From Segetibacter koreensis DSM 18137 (GTDB taxonomy: Bacteria > Bacteroidota > Bacteroidia > Chitinophagales > Chitinophagaceae), in assembly GCF_000374045.1 (NCBI RefSeq), contig NZ_KB893314.1, positions 207,257 through 271,256 of the forward strand: DNA of 64,000 bases. Reading direction: 5' to 3'. Positions 1 to 8,486 of the stretch are shown piece by piece. A program made the position numbers and the translations under genes. Position 1 is the first letter of the stretch; every line of letters begins with the position of its first letter. The notes beneath the pieces are model-generated. The model saw nothing but the letters and a program-made list of their open reading frames with translations, was not told where the DNA came from and made no database searches.

Positions 1-636
1 GGTGAATTAGCTTGATAGAAAGGCATGGCAGTATATGTAATTTTGTTAGATATACCTGGTTGCGCATCCCCAATGAGGCGGTTTACCCATAGGTTGACTA
101 CTTTTATCTCCACCTTGTTTTCACCAGCTTTTAGCACACCCGTAACATCTACACGGTATGGGTGTTTCCAGACCACTCCTAATGATTTTTTATTCACTAC
201 TACTTCTGCCAGATTTTTTACATCACCCAGGTCTAACCAGATTTGCGAGCCTTTGGCAAGTGAGTTTCCTTGCATATGGACAGTCTTTGTATAAGTAGCT
301 GTACCGGAGAAATATTTAATACCCGCATCGTTGTTTTCTGTATAAGAAGTCAACTTGTCAAAAGTTGTATTTGCAGGTGCACCGAGATTAGGCTGAAATG
401 CTACATCAAGGGCCTTCAATGGTTGTTATTGCTTTTTCTGTTGTTGCAGGGAGGGTAGCAGTTGTTTTTGTTGCAGGTACTTGAAACACCACAAACACAG
501 CATCATTAGGGGTTAATGCAAGATCGACCTTTGTCACTCCGTTTGCAATTACATAAGAAGCATTTTCTGTTTTACCTGTTTCAGGATGCCATATCTGCGG
601 AGCTTTACTACCCAATTTGTTTTGGCGTTTACCCAT
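1..636 (-). pseudogene. Frameshifted C-terminal fragment of a GH106-like glycoside hydrolase
   Basis: The minus strand encodes the end of a protein resembling the C-terminal sugar-binding, jelly-roll part of alpha-L-rhamnosidase-like (GH106/GH2-type) hydrolases. Motifs are APQIWHPETGKTE, then GIKYFSGTATYTKT, IWLDLGDVKNLAEV and NLWVNRLIGD. The first 76 codons (636 down to about 409) end at a stop just after IEGP. The homology continues in another frame from about 412 to the window start. The junction CCTTGATGTAGCA, where a form such as CCTTGGGATGTAGCA is expected, fits a 2-base deletion. A TAG codon lies directly before the only ATG, so the large N-terminal catalytic part is missing. I read this as a decayed gene. 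The family call rests on remembered motif similarity and the exact GH family is uncertain. Confidence 0.6.
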
Positions 637-868
637 CTATCTAAGTAACCTATAACAACAGCTTTTGAAGCCAGCGATCATGCATCGAGAGAATAGAATA
701 TTTTGAAGCAATTTATTATACAAAAGAGTCCGTGTTCCTTCTTAATCATTCTGCCAGTCTTTAACTGCAATTTATTACAGGTGATTACGTTTGAGAAGAC
801 ATTTTATGGCTTTTATTAATTTTAAAAAATGTTGGTTTATAAGTTCTATTGATTTTGAATTTATAATA
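637..868. other. Intergenic stretch, no gene seen
   Basis: No convincing coding frame, RNA gene or terminator is seen. On the minus strand this is where the upstream part of the hydrolase fragment would lie, but I could not recognise it, so that part is deleted or degraded beyond recognition. Confidence 0.5.
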
Positions 869-2323
869 TCACCCCGACGCCAATCCTATTTTTTCTTCAA
901 GATCAAAAACATCTTTCAGAGCTCTCTTGGCGGCGTAATATCCGCACATGCCATGCACTCCCCCACCTGGCGGGGTCGATAATGAACAGATATATAAACC
1001 TTTGGCAGAAGTGCGATATGGAGAAAGACTTATCACAGGTCTTGTATACAATTGTGTTATATCAATTACGCCGCCGTTTATATCACCACCTATATAATTC
1101 GGATTATACTCCTGCATTTGAAAAGTATTTATGGTATGTCTTGCAAGTATCCGTTCCCTAAAACCAGGAGCAAAACGCTCTACCTGTTGTTCGATGGCTT
1201 CAGTCATGTCAACCTGCGATCCGTTTGGTACATGACAATAGGCCCATGCCGTATGCCTTCCTGCAGGTGCTCGTGATGCATCATACACACTTTGCTGTGC
1301 AAGCAAGACAAATGGCTTTTCAGCAATTTTGCCTTTAGACGTCAGTAGTTCTGCACTCGCAATTTCCGCAAACGTATTTCCCAAGTGTATTGTTCCCGCT
1401 TTGCTGCATGCATCAGCAGTGAAAGGGATCGTATCATCGAGCGCCCAGTCGATTTTGAATACACCCATTCCGTATCGGTACCTGTTCATCTGCCATTTAT
1501 ACAAAAAAGAAAATCTTTGCCCTGCTATTTTTAGTAATTGCTTTGGCGTCACATCAAATAATACTGCATCAGATACCGGAAGATCATCCAAGTGCTGAAC
1601 ATGAAAATTTGTTTGGATTTTTCCGCCGATTGATACAAAATAAGAGGCTAAAGCATTGGCAATGGAATATGATCCTCCCTTTGGAATCGGCCATCCTCTT
1701 AAGTGCCCGGTTGCCATCAATACCAGTCCTATAGCCGAAGAAGCAATATTGCTTAATGGCTGAATGGAATGAGCACACATACCCCCCCACAAACCTTTAG
1801 CTTCCTTTGTGACAAAACGGTTAGCTAAAAACTTAGCAGAGGTTATGGCGTTTAAACCAAATTGTGCAAGAGCTACCGGATGATCGGGAAAGTGAAGAGG
1901 CCCTAGCACATCGGGAGCAAGCTTTGGCCAGTCCTTGACTAATGGCCTCATCAACTTAAGGTACTGTTTCTCATCTCTTCCCAGAGACTGTGCTGTTTCC
2001 TCTACTGACCTGAACAAAGCTGCTGCACCTCCATCATCGAAAGGATGAGCTGCGGATACTTCAGGATAAATATATTCGAGGCCAAATTGATGTAAAGGTA
2101 ATTGCCGAAAAAAAGGAGAACCTGCGGCGAGTGGATGAATAGCAGAACAAACATCATGTTTAAATCCTGGAAGCGTTAACTCTTTTGTCCGCAACCCACC
2201 ACCGATGGTTTCTTTCATTTCAAGCAGCAAAACAGACAAACCTGCTCTTTGCATAGTAATCGCCGCTGACAAGCCATTTGGTCCGGAACCTACTACAATT
2301 GCATCATAATCCTTTCTTGCCAT
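869..2323 (-). CDS. FAD-dependent oxidoreductase, phytoene desaturase-like (COG1233 type)
   Basis: This 484-residue protein starts with a dinucleotide-binding fold: IVVGSGPNGLSAAITM at about residues 9-24 is the GxGxxG motif, with a glutamate at the end of the second strand (LLLEMKE). GGGLRTKEL follows, as in flavin amine oxidase/phytoene desaturase-like proteins. The C-terminus carries the second FAD-contact region (YICSLSTPPGGGVHGMCGYYAAKRAL), and the length fits the family. It probably oxidises or isomerises a hydrophobic substrate such as an isoprenoid. No carotenoid genes lie nearby, so the substrate is unknown. The start is ATG at 2323, only 9 bases after the stop of a 31-residue remnant frame, which suggests it was once translationally coupled to a now decayed upstream gene. 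It looks intact although its flanks are full of pseudogenes. Confidence 0.85.
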   Translation of the reverse strand: MARKDYDAIVVGSGPNGLSAAITMQRAGLSVLLLEMKETIGGGLRTKELTLPGFKHDVCSAIHPLAAGSPFFRQLPLHQFGLEYIYPEVSAAHPFDDGGAAALFRSVEETAQSLGRDEKQYLKLMRPLVKDWPKLAPDVLGPLHFPDHPVALAQFGLNAITSAKFLANRFVTKEAKGLWGGMCAHSIQPLSNIASSAIGLVLMATGHLRGWPIPKGGSYSIANALASYFVSIGGKIQTNFHVQHLDDLPVSDAVLFDVTPKQLLKIAGQRFSFLYKWQMNRYRYGMGVFKIDWALDDTIPFTADACSKAGTIHLGNTFAEIASAELLTSKGKIAEKPFVLLAQQSVYDASRAPAGRHTAWAYCHVPNGSQVDMTEAIEQQVERFAPGFRERILARHTINTFQMQEYNPNYIGGDINGGVIDITQLYTRPVISLSPYRTSAKGLYICSLSTPPGGGVHGMCGYYAAKRALKDVFDLEEKIGLASG

Positions 2324-2332
2324 GCCTGTTTT

Positions 2333-2425
2333 TTATTTAAATTTTTCGGCCTTAAATAACACTTCACCATCCCGTTTAATTTGCCACCTGGTGATGGGGT
2401 TTACATGATAACCGTCAATGTCGCT
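2333..2425 (-). pseudogene. Orphan 31-codon C-terminal tail, unrecognised
   Basis: An open frame reading GSDIDGYHVNPITRWQIKRD and onward to KAEKFK-stop ends just before the oxidoreductase ATG. It has no start codon of its own and lies directly after the cyanophycinase-like remnant, in a different frame. It could be the end of that gene after an internal deletion, or of another lost gene. I do not recognise the sequence. Confidence 0.35.
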
Positions 2426-2441
2426 ACCCCTAGTATTTATC

Positions 2442-2787
2442 AACTGCATTAAATTCTTTGCGAGCCAACGTATTTAAATATGCATCTGCAATCCGCCATT
2501 GACACCGCCATCAAATTACACTGCTGTTGCTTTTTTTTAAAGGTGCCACAAACCTCTCTTTGTTGGCTTCTTTTGGGTCTCTCGGATGTAAAAGGGTCGC
2601 ATGCTTTATGCCTAATGCCTTTAACGTCTTCACTGTTTTATCACGACTTTTTTTTATGGAGGCATCTTCGCCTGCCGTAGGTATTACAACAATGTCAGCT
2701 TTCTGTTTCCTCCGGCAAGTTGTATCAAGCTGTCACAATTTCTTGTCCTACCTTTCCGCCCCCGACAATCACCAGCGATCCTTTTCC
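2442..2787 (-). pseudogene. Cyanophycinase (peptidase S51-like) remnant
   Basis: Reading the minus strand across frames gives GKGSLVIVGGGKVGQEIV, then LIQLAGGNRK, then ADIVVIPTAGEDASI, TLKALGIKHATLLHPRDPKE, ANKERFVAPLKKATAV, FDGG, then QWRIADAYLNTLARKEFNAV. This is the order found in the N-terminal half of cyanophycinases (GxLVIVGGG, VIPTA, WFDGGRQWR). Collinearity needs at least four frame changes and crosses stop codons. The downstream half, including the nucleophile loop (GGSSAGA in the family), is absent, so the enzyme is dead. Intact relatives hydrolyse cyanophycin or related peptides and are often exported. A SusD remnant lies just upstream on the same strand. Confidence 0.8.
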
Positions 2788-2912
2788 GGTTCGACAGTTT
2801 TTTCAGTTTGTTGAGGCTTCACCTCCGTTTAAAATAAAAGTAACAAAGTAAATTGCTATTAAAATATTTTTTTATAATTAAATATTGATAAGTAATAATT
2901 GTCGTTAACTGA

Positions 2913-3050
2913 TTAATACCCTTGATTTTGTTCTATGTTGCTGTTTGATACGATTTCGCTGGTTGGTATAGGAAATACATTTATTTTAATCTGCAATTCC
3001 TAATACAACCGCTATTCTTCCTCGCTACAAGGTCAAAACAACGGTCTGCC
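2913..3050 (-). pseudogene. SusD/RagB outer-membrane lipoprotein, C-terminal remnant
   Basis: The last codons on the minus strand read FPIPTSEIVSNSNIEQNQGY-stop, the hallmark ending of SusD/RagB proteins (FPIP..E...NP...QNPGY). Just upstream, in other frames, are RCFDLVARKN (family motif RWFDLVR) and VLGIAD, so the remnant carries at least two frameshifts. SusD proteins are surface lipoproteins that bind glycans or peptides for a TonB-dependent SusC channel. No SusC or SusD N-terminus is visible upstream. Placed directly before a cyanophycinase remnant, it points to a lost SusCD-type peptide uptake locus. Confidence 0.75.
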
Positions 3051-3301
3051 TAATTAGTTGAAAGAGCAATTGTTAATCAGAAATTTTTCCTTTACGTTCT
3101 GCAAAAAGATCTTGAAGAAAGTTCTACAAAAAATTTTTAGATTAGATAGATTAGAATTATCTATCGTTAAGGAACTGAAAGAAGCAATTAAAAGAAATAG
3201 CAACGAGAATAATTTAATACTATGTATGTGTTTTATTCCGTTGGTGCAAGTGAAGAATTAGTAACTGAACTTTATATTAAAAGCAAGTAAATTAAACGAC
3301 A
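3051..3301. other. Intergenic, possible further SusD decay
   Basis: A 67-codon plus-strand frame (3058-3261) starts with TTG, is lysine-rich and resembles nothing I know. On the minus strand a short stretch reads LFAERKGK, which could be the SusD region just before FDLVR, but this is weak. The region also serves as the leader of the P-type ATPase gene. No promoter consensus was found. Confidence 0.35.
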
Positions 3302-5338
3302 ATGAATCTCTCACATCACCATTCGCACCATGAGGATAGCAATACAGTTCCTGCCGCAAAGTTGCATCACAAAGAGGCAGACGAGCATGAAGGGCACGAT
3401 AAACATTCTGGTCATCATACTGCAGACTTTCTAAAACGGTTTTGGATTTGTCTTACCCTCACTCTGCCTGTTCTTTTGTTAAGCCATATGATACAACAAT
3501 GGCTTGGGTTTAATTTAAGATTTAATGGAGATAGTTACATATTACTACTATTAGCCTGTATAATTTATTTCTATGGAGGCATGCCTTTTTTTAAAGGCAT
3601 GATAAGTGAAGTGAAAGACCGTGCAATAGGGATGATGACATTAGTAGCCTTGGCAATTTCGGTCGCATTCTTCTATAGTGTGGCGGTTGTGTTTGGCTTA
3701 AAAGGGATGGACTTCTTTTGGGAGCTTGCCACACTTATCGATATAATGCTTTTGGGCCACTGGTTAGAAATGCGTTCTACAATGGCGGCGTCAAACGCAT
3801 TACAATCACTGGTAGCCTTATTGCCTTCAATAGTACATGTAGAAAGAAATGGTATTGTAACAGATGTGAATGTAAAGGAATTAAAGAGAGACGACATTGC
3901 TGTAATAAAACCGGGTGAAAAAATACCAGCGGATGGTGTAGTTACGGAGGGCAGCTCTTATGTAAATGAAAGTGTTTTAACGGGCGAAAGTTTACCTGTA
4001 AAAAAAGAGAACGAAGCAAAAGTAATTGCAGGTGCAATAAACGGCGATGGGTCTTTGAAAATCAAAGTAACAGGTACTGGTGAAGATAGCTACCTGAATA
4101 AAGTGATAACACTTGTACAATCAGCGCAAAGCGCAAAATCGAATACACAAAATCTTGCAGATAGAGTAGCGAAATGGTTAACCATTATTTCAATAGCTGT
4201 AGGTGTTTTCACCTTTATTGCATGGTTTCCCAATCATGATCTGGCCTTTGCCTTAGAGCGCATGGTAACAGTTATGGTAACATCTTGTCCTCATGCTCTT
4301 GGGGTAGCAATACCTCTGGTAGTTGCCATTTCGACTACAGCTTCGGCAATGCATGGTTTGCTTATAAGAAATCGAACTGCTTTTGAAAATGCAAGAAAAC
4401 TCACTACAATTATATTCGATAAAACCGGTACACTTACTAAAGGTTCACATGAAGTACAAACGGTAATTAGCCGATCAGATAAATACAGTAATGATGAAGT
4501 ATTGGAGTATGTAGCAGCAGTGCAACAACAATCAGAACATTACATTGCGAGAGGTATACTAAGAAAACTAAAAGAGAAAAATCTTGAGCTATGGCCATCA
4601 TTAGATTTTAAATACATACAAGGTGTTGGAGTTTCGGGAACCGTAAATGGCAAACAGGTAGTTGCAGGCGGTCCTAATTATTTCGCCCGAGAGAATAAGC
4701 CAGTTCCCGAAATACCAAAAGAAATTGACCAGAATACAGAGACTGCAACTTATGTATTAGTTGATAATGAACTTGCAGGTTTTATAACATTATCTGACAC
4801 TATTCGTGAAACTGCATCAGAAGCTATTGCCCAGCTTAAAAGCATGAATATTAAATCTTATCTGCTTACCGGCGATAACAATAAAATTGCATCTTCTGTA
4901 GCCACTAAGTTAAATATGGATGGATATTTTGCAAATGTGTTACCTCACGAAAAACTTGATAAAATAAAAGAGTTCCAATCAAAAGGTGAAGTGGTAGCCA
5001 TGACAGGCGACGGTGTTAATGACGCACCAGCCTTAGCGCAGGCTGATATAGGAATTGCAGTAGGTAGTGGCACAGATGTAGCTGCAGAAACAGCAGATAT
5101 CATTTTAGTAAACAGCGACCCAAAAGACGTTGTGCAAATGATCGACTTTGGAAGAAAGACCTATCGTAAAATGATACAAAATCTTGCTTGGGCTGTCGGA
5201 TATAATGTTGTCGCCATTCCTTTGGCAGCAGGTGTCTTATATCCTTACTTTATGCTAAGTCCTGCAATGGGAGCTGTACTTATGAGTTTAAGCACAGTAA
5301 TCGTTGCTATTAACGCAAGAACTTTGAAACTACAATAA
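3302..5338 (+). CDS. P1B-type copper/heavy-metal-translocating ATPase (CopB-like, CPH motif)
   Basis: This 678-residue inner-membrane pump uses ATP to export copper-type metal ions. The N-terminus is extremely His-rich over residues 5-40, with no CxxC ferredoxin-like domain. About eight membrane helices surround the actuator motif TGES (227-230), the metal-site CPH (329-331), the phosphorylated aspartate D373 in DKTGTLT, and GDGVNDAPA (from 569). CPH rather than CPC, together with MSLST near the C-terminus, is typical of the P1B-3/CopB group linked to Cu(II) or Ag(I). In the nucleotide-binding domain, the usual HP of SEHP is HY (S411-E-H-Y414), an oddity. The ATG start directly precedes the His-rich tail. 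The gene stands alone: no CopZ, CueR-like or CusR regulator is adjacent. Confidence 0.92.
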   Translation: MNLSHHHSHHEDSNTVPAAKLHHKEADEHEGHDKHSGHHTADFLKRFWICLTLTLPVLLLSHMIQQWLGFNLRFNGDSYILLLLACIIYFYGGMPFFKGMISEVKDRAIGMMTLVALAISVAFFYSVAVVFGLKGMDFFWELATLIDIMLLGHWLEMRSTMAASNALQSLVALLPSIVHVERNGIVTDVNVKELKRDDIAVIKPGEKIPADGVVTEGSSYVNESVLTGESLPVKKENEAKVIAGAINGDGSLKIKVTGTGEDSYLNKVITLVQSAQSAKSNTQNLADRVAKWLTIISIAVGVFTFIAWFPNHDLAFALERMVTVMVTSCPHALGVAIPLVVAISTTASAMHGLLIRNRTAFENARKLTTIIFDKTGTLTKGSHEVQTVISRSDKYSNDEVLEYVAAVQQQSEHYIARGILRKLKEKNLELWPSLDFKYIQGVGVSGTVNGKQVVAGGPNYFARENKPVPEIPKEIDQNTETATYVLVDNELAGFITLSDTIRETASEAIAQLKSMNIKSYLLTGDNNKIASSVATKLNMDGYFANVLPHEKLDKIKEFQSKGEVVAMTGDGVNDAPALAQADIGIAVGSGTDVAAETADIILVNSDPKDVVQMIDFGRKTYRKMIQNLAWAVGYNVVAIPLAAGVLYPYFMLSPAMGAVLMSLSTVIVAINARTLKLQ

Positions 5339-5673
5339 GTCATTAAGGTCAAGATATTAGTGACGACAATCATGAAAGTAGCCAGTTAATGCCCACATTT
5401 AAAGCAGTTTTAAAAGCGTCACGAACAGTTAAAAAAAGATAAGTATCAGTTAAGAGCATCAGCCACAATAAGACGGCATGGGCCAGGTGAAGCTCTTCTT
5501 TTCATGCCTAATTTCATTTATTTCTTACCTAGTCACAATTTGTACTAGGTTCTCCACTTAAATTTGGAAAATGATGAAGAAAAAAATGTTGAATGGGCTA
5601 TGCATTATCCAGAGGAAATAACCGCTACATTTGAACGGCACTGTTGGAAATATAAATAACCAAATCAAATAAT
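5339..5673. other. Intergenic, one short unexplained frame
   Basis: No full gene is seen. Near the end a plus-strand frame with no start codon reads NVEWAMHYPEEITATFERH and stops at about 5659, 14 bases before the DinB start. It may be a truncated gene tail and is not recognised. No terminator-like hairpin for the ATPase was found. Confidence 0.4.
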
Positions 5674-6165
5674 ATGCTGAATCAAGCTTTCATTGCAGAA
5701 CTAAAACACGAAGCTGCATCCACAAAGAGAATTTTAGAAAGAGTCCCTGAAGGAAAATTTGACTGGAAGCCGCATGAAAAATCAATGACGCTGGGCCGGC
5801 TGGCTTCGCATGTTGCTGAACTGCCAGGTTTTCTAAATTCTATATTAACGATGGATGAATTTGATTTTGCTAAGGGAGATTACAAGGCTTCACATGCAAA
5901 TACACCGGAAGAACTGATGAACGTTTTTCAACAAAAATTAGATGAAGTTGTACAGACGCTGCAAAATACAAGCGATGAAAAAATGCAGGCGAACTTTACA
6001 TTGCAAAGCGGCGGTCACGTCATTGCTACAGTTCCCCGAATGGTGGCCATTCGTTCAATGGCGTTGAATCATATCATTCATCACCGTGGACAAATAGCGG
6101 TGTACCTTCGCTTACTCGATATTCCGGTTCCGGGCATGTATGGTCCAAGTGCGGATGAAATGTAA
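5674..6165 (+). CDS. DinB-like four-helix-bundle protein
   Basis: A 163-residue protein of the DinB/YfiT-like superfamily (DinB_2/DUF1572 type). The likely metal ligands are H46 (ASHVAEL), H133 and H137 (NHIIHHRGQ), the usual spaced His triad. VPEGKFDWKPHEKS near residue 24 is a typical family signature. Members are often small metal-dependent transferases acting on thiols such as bacillithiol, or damage-induced proteins of unknown function; here only the fold is supported. It is transcribed alone on the plus strand, followed by a terminator-like hairpin and facing the minus-strand aminopeptidase. It may belong to a patch of small accessory detoxification or resistance-type genes. Confidence 0.85.
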   Translation: MLNQAFIAELKHEAASTKRILERVPEGKFDWKPHEKSMTLGRLASHVAELPGFLNSILTMDEFDFAKGDYKASHANTPEELMNVFQQKLDEVVQTLQNTSDEKMQANFTLQSGGHVIATVPRMVAIRSMALNHIIHHRGQIAVYLRLLDIPVPGMYGPSADEM

Positions 6166-6617
6166 ATTCTGGCGTTGTTCGCAGGGAAGCAGGTAACCAA
6201 ACAGTAATATTTTTCTGGCTTCTGTTGATTCTGGGGCGGGTAACAGGTGAAAGGATTATAGTTTCTCGTAGTTTCTTGTACCTCTAAAATTATTACTAAA
6301 TGCTGTCTGTCAAGGGCAGCATTTACTGTTTATGGTCATTGTTCAGCATTCTGACTAACATAACAGCCGGGCTGAGTCTTTTGTCTGGTTTCGCTGCTGG
6401 CTTTTTCCATCATCGTTCTTTAGGTTTGATTGTTTTACACGTATCTAAGCTGTCAGTTACAACTGCTGTTAACTTCTAGGGGCCGGCGTGGGCGACATTT
6501 TAGTCCTAAGCTGATTAAAATTTCTGCATTCAACATTGAAGGTCGGCCAAGTAAAACTCTATTACCCAATTATTACATCAAATGCGGATTAGCGGTTCGC
6601 GATAGTTGTCTTGTATT
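6166..6617. other. Intergenic gap between convergent genes, locally GC-rich
   Basis: The gap contains a terminator-like hairpin near 6297 and GC-rich patches (for example around 6480-6500, GGGGCCGGCGTGGGCG) that stand out from the AT-rich surroundings. The long plus-strand frame 6430-6816 runs antisense into the aminopeptidase gene and is not considered real. No gene is supported. Confidence 0.5.
6297..6325 (+). terminator. Hairpin downstream of the DinB-like gene
   Basis: TAAATGCTG pairs with CAGCATTTA around an 11-base loop; a G-U pair can extend the stem by two. It has no long T tract, so it is a weak terminator candidate lying about 130 bases after the DinB stop codon. Confidence 0.4.
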
Positions 6618-7382
6618 TCAGTTCCAAATTCCATTTATTTCTGTCAGAATGATTGGTTTTCCGTCTGTGACTACAATGGTATGTTCATGCTGTGCCATAA
6701 ATCCTCCTTTATTTCCAACCATTGTCCAACCATCGTCAAGTGTTTTGGCAAACGTTGAGGCTGTTGTTATAAACGTTTCAATGGCGACTACAGAGTTCTT
6801 TTTAAATCTTGTATGATTAAAACGGTCCCTGTAATTAGCTATTTCGCCTGGTTCTTCGTGAAGGCTTCTGCCTATTCCGTGTCCTGTTAAGTTCTTAATT
6901 ACTTTGTAACCGCGTTTCCTGGCTTCCGTTTCAATCAAATGTCCTATGTCTGATATACGAACGCCGCCCTTTATATTATGGATTGCTTTATGCAAAATCT
7001 GTTTTGAAGCATCTACAAGTTTTTGGTGTCGGCTAACGTCTTCACCAAGCACAAATGATGCACCATTGTCCGACCAAAAACCCTCAACTTCGGCAGAAAC
7101 GTCTATGTTTATCAAGTTGCCGTCTCTTAGAACTTTGGTTGAAGAGGGAATACCGTGACAGAATTCGTTTCCGACGCTTATGCAGGTACAACCGGGAAAC
7201 TTATATGCAAGGAGCGGAGCAGAATTAGCACCAAAATCTTTAAGAATACTTGCACCGAAGTCGTCAAGTTGTTTTGTTGTCATACCAGGTTGAGCATAGT
7301 TTTTCATTTCCTTTAAAGTATAGGCAACAGCTTCACTTGCTTTTTTCATCCCGATTAGTTCAGCTTCTTTTGTTATTGACAT
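6618..7382 (-). CDS. map: Type I methionine aminopeptidase (probably accessory copy)
   Basis: This 254-residue cytosolic metalloprotease removes N-terminal methionine from nascent proteins. All catalytic positions of the family are visible: H76 (CHGIP), the metal ligands D94 (NIDVSAE) and D105 (FWSDNG), H168 (GHGIGRSLHEEP), E202 (AIETFI) and E233 (AQHEHT). FWSDNG replaces the YHGDTS seen in typical housekeeping copies, which suggests an accessory paralog; housekeeping bacteroidotal copies usually sit in the ribosomal secY region. Genes of this type often occur beside small resistance-like genes. It is flanked by the DinB-like and RibD-C-like genes and is transcribed separately from both. Confidence 0.9.
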   Translation of the reverse strand: MSITKEAELIGMKKASEAVAYTLKEMKNYAQPGMTTKQLDDFGASILKDFGANSAPLLAYKFPGCTCISVGNEFCHGIPSSTKVLRDGNLINIDVSAEVEGFWSDNGASFVLGEDVSRHQKLVDASKQILHKAIHNIKGGVRISDIGHLIETEARKRGYKVIKNLTGHGIGRSLHEEPGEIANYRDRFNHTRFKKNSVVAIETFITTASTFAKTLDDGWTMVGNKGGFMAQHEHTIVVTDGKPIILTEINGIWN

Positions 7383-7747
7383 AGCCGTTTTTTCAATTTG
7401 TTCGTTTAAGCTTCATATTGTTCGAAAGAGCACCGCGAACAAAAGTAAATGTTGTTCCTAGAACAACTGTTGTTTGTATTTGATCTAACAATGCAACTTT
7501 TACAGCGCCTATTGATGCCTTTTTTTAAAGACAGTAAGGCGGAGACCGACATCTATTTTTATTCAAGGTCTCGCCGGGCCCAGACCTTATTAGTGCGCCA
7601 TATTGCCAATGCAATGTTAGCCATTCGAGCTTTTCGTTGTGAAGTTATTGCAATGATATTCGCCTTTTTGGATCTAACACTTAAATAATCGGTGATGCCT
7701 TCCTGGCGTAACATCCATCCTCGTGATGAAACAGATATTTTTTCGTT
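7383..7747. other. Intergenic gap with short inverted repeats
   Basis: No gene is supported. The gap holds two perfect short inverted repeats: GTTGTTC-cta-GAACAAC at 7451-7467, just upstream of the aminopeptidase start, and AAGGTCT/AGACCTT around a GC-rich loop at 7565-7588. The first could be an operator. The second lies downstream of the RibD-like gene and could help termination. Confidence 0.45.
7565..7588 (-). repeat. Hairpin AAGGTCT...AGACCTT
   Basis: A 7-bp perfect stem encloses the 10-base GC-rich loop CGCCGGGCCC. On the minus strand it lies about 160 bases after the RibD-like stop codon. It is too far away and lacks a T tract for a confident terminator call. It could be a recombination scar of an inserted gene. 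Confidence 0.35.
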
Positions 7748-8341
7748 TTATTCTCCAATAGTACCTGTCTTGACTTTTCCTGCTCGCTTGTAATTGGCAA
7801 TAATAACTCCACTTGGTGTAACTGTACTTTCTACTAATGTAAATGCTGCCGGAATTGGGCCGTCATCAAACAACTTTTTTCCATGACCAAGAGTCAGCGG
7901 GTGAATGTTGAGCCAAAGTTCGTCTACCAGATCATTCTTAAGTAGCAGTTGAACTAGTTCGCCACTACCCCAAACTTGGATGTCAGAACCATTTGAATTT
8001 TTAAGTTTTTCAATATCTGCCAGGCTATTAAAGAAAACTGAGTTTTTCCAATCTGACTTTTTCCGTGTCGTTGATAGTACGTATTTCGTGACATCATTAA
8101 TACCCGGCCATCCACTTTCATGCTGTGGCCAGTAGCCCTCCCAGATCTCAAATGTTTTTCTGCCCAAAAGAACATCTGCAGGTCTCATCAGTTTTTCCAT
8201 AACCCTACCATACACTTCGTCGCCATACGGTGCTACCCAACCGCCATATTCAAAACCGCCTGATGTATCTTCCTCGGGCCCACCAGGGGCTTGCATTACT
8301 CCATCTAATGTAATCATTGATAAGACTCTTATTTTTCTCAT
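7748..8341 (-). CDS. RibD C-terminal/dihydrofolate reductase-like protein
   Basis: A 197-residue protein of the RibD_C/DHFR-like superfamily (COG0262). It starts RKIRVLSMITLDGVMQAPGG, the standard first strand and loop, followed by DVLLGRKTFEIWEGYWP (NADPH-binding region), VWGSGELVQLLL and the C-terminal DELWLNIHPLTLGHGKKLF. Such stand-alone proteins are NADPH-dependent reductases of unknown substrate; a role in folate or riboflavin metabolism cannot be assumed. ATG at 8341 is the natural start. It is monocistronic on the minus strand and belongs with the neighbouring aminopeptidase and DinB-like genes to a patch of small accessory enzymes. Confidence 0.87.
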   Translation of the reverse strand: MRKIRVLSMITLDGVMQAPGGPEEDTSGGFEYGGWVAPYGDEVYGRVMEKLMRPADVLLGRKTFEIWEGYWPQHESGWPGINDVTKYVLSTTRKKSDWKNSVFFNSLADIEKLKNSNGSDIQVWGSGELVQLLLKNDLVDELWLNIHPLTLGHGKKLFDDGPIPAAFTLVESTVTPSGVIIANYKRAGKVKTGTIGE

Positions 8342-8461
8342 ACTTTAAAAATTGGTTTGGCGATACAAATCTCGCTGATAAAGTTTGTGCTATTGAAGCG
8401 TAGATGCGACAATTCCGGTGGGTAAATGCGAAAAGTATTTTTAGTCTTAAGACAGGCGGGA

Positions 8462-8486
8462 GTTGGCGCTAGAGCACTACGCCAAC
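8462..8486. repeat. GC-rich inverted repeat GTTGGCG...CGCCAAC
   Basis: GTTGGCG-c-TAG-agca-CTA-CGCCAAC can form a 10-bp stem with one bulged base. It lies in the 287-base gap between the RibD-like gene and the frameshifted permease, a gap with no supported gene. It resembles the folded ends of inserted gene cassettes in a general way but does not match the attC core consensus. Confidence 0.4.

Noticed and set aside
3058..3261. 67-codon plus-strand frame before the copper ATPase
   Set aside because: TTG start, no recognisable domain, lysine-rich by AT bias, and it overlaps a region that may carry SusD decay on the other strand.
6430..6816. 128-codon plus-strand frame
   Set aside because: It runs antisense into the aminopeptidase gene, whose catalytic residues are complete, so it is a shadow.
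8462..8486. Possible integron attC-like folded site in the accessory-gene patch
   Set aside because: The arms GTTGGCG/CGCCAAC do not fit the GTTRRRY/RYYYAAC core and no integrase gene is present, so it is listed only as an inverted repeat.
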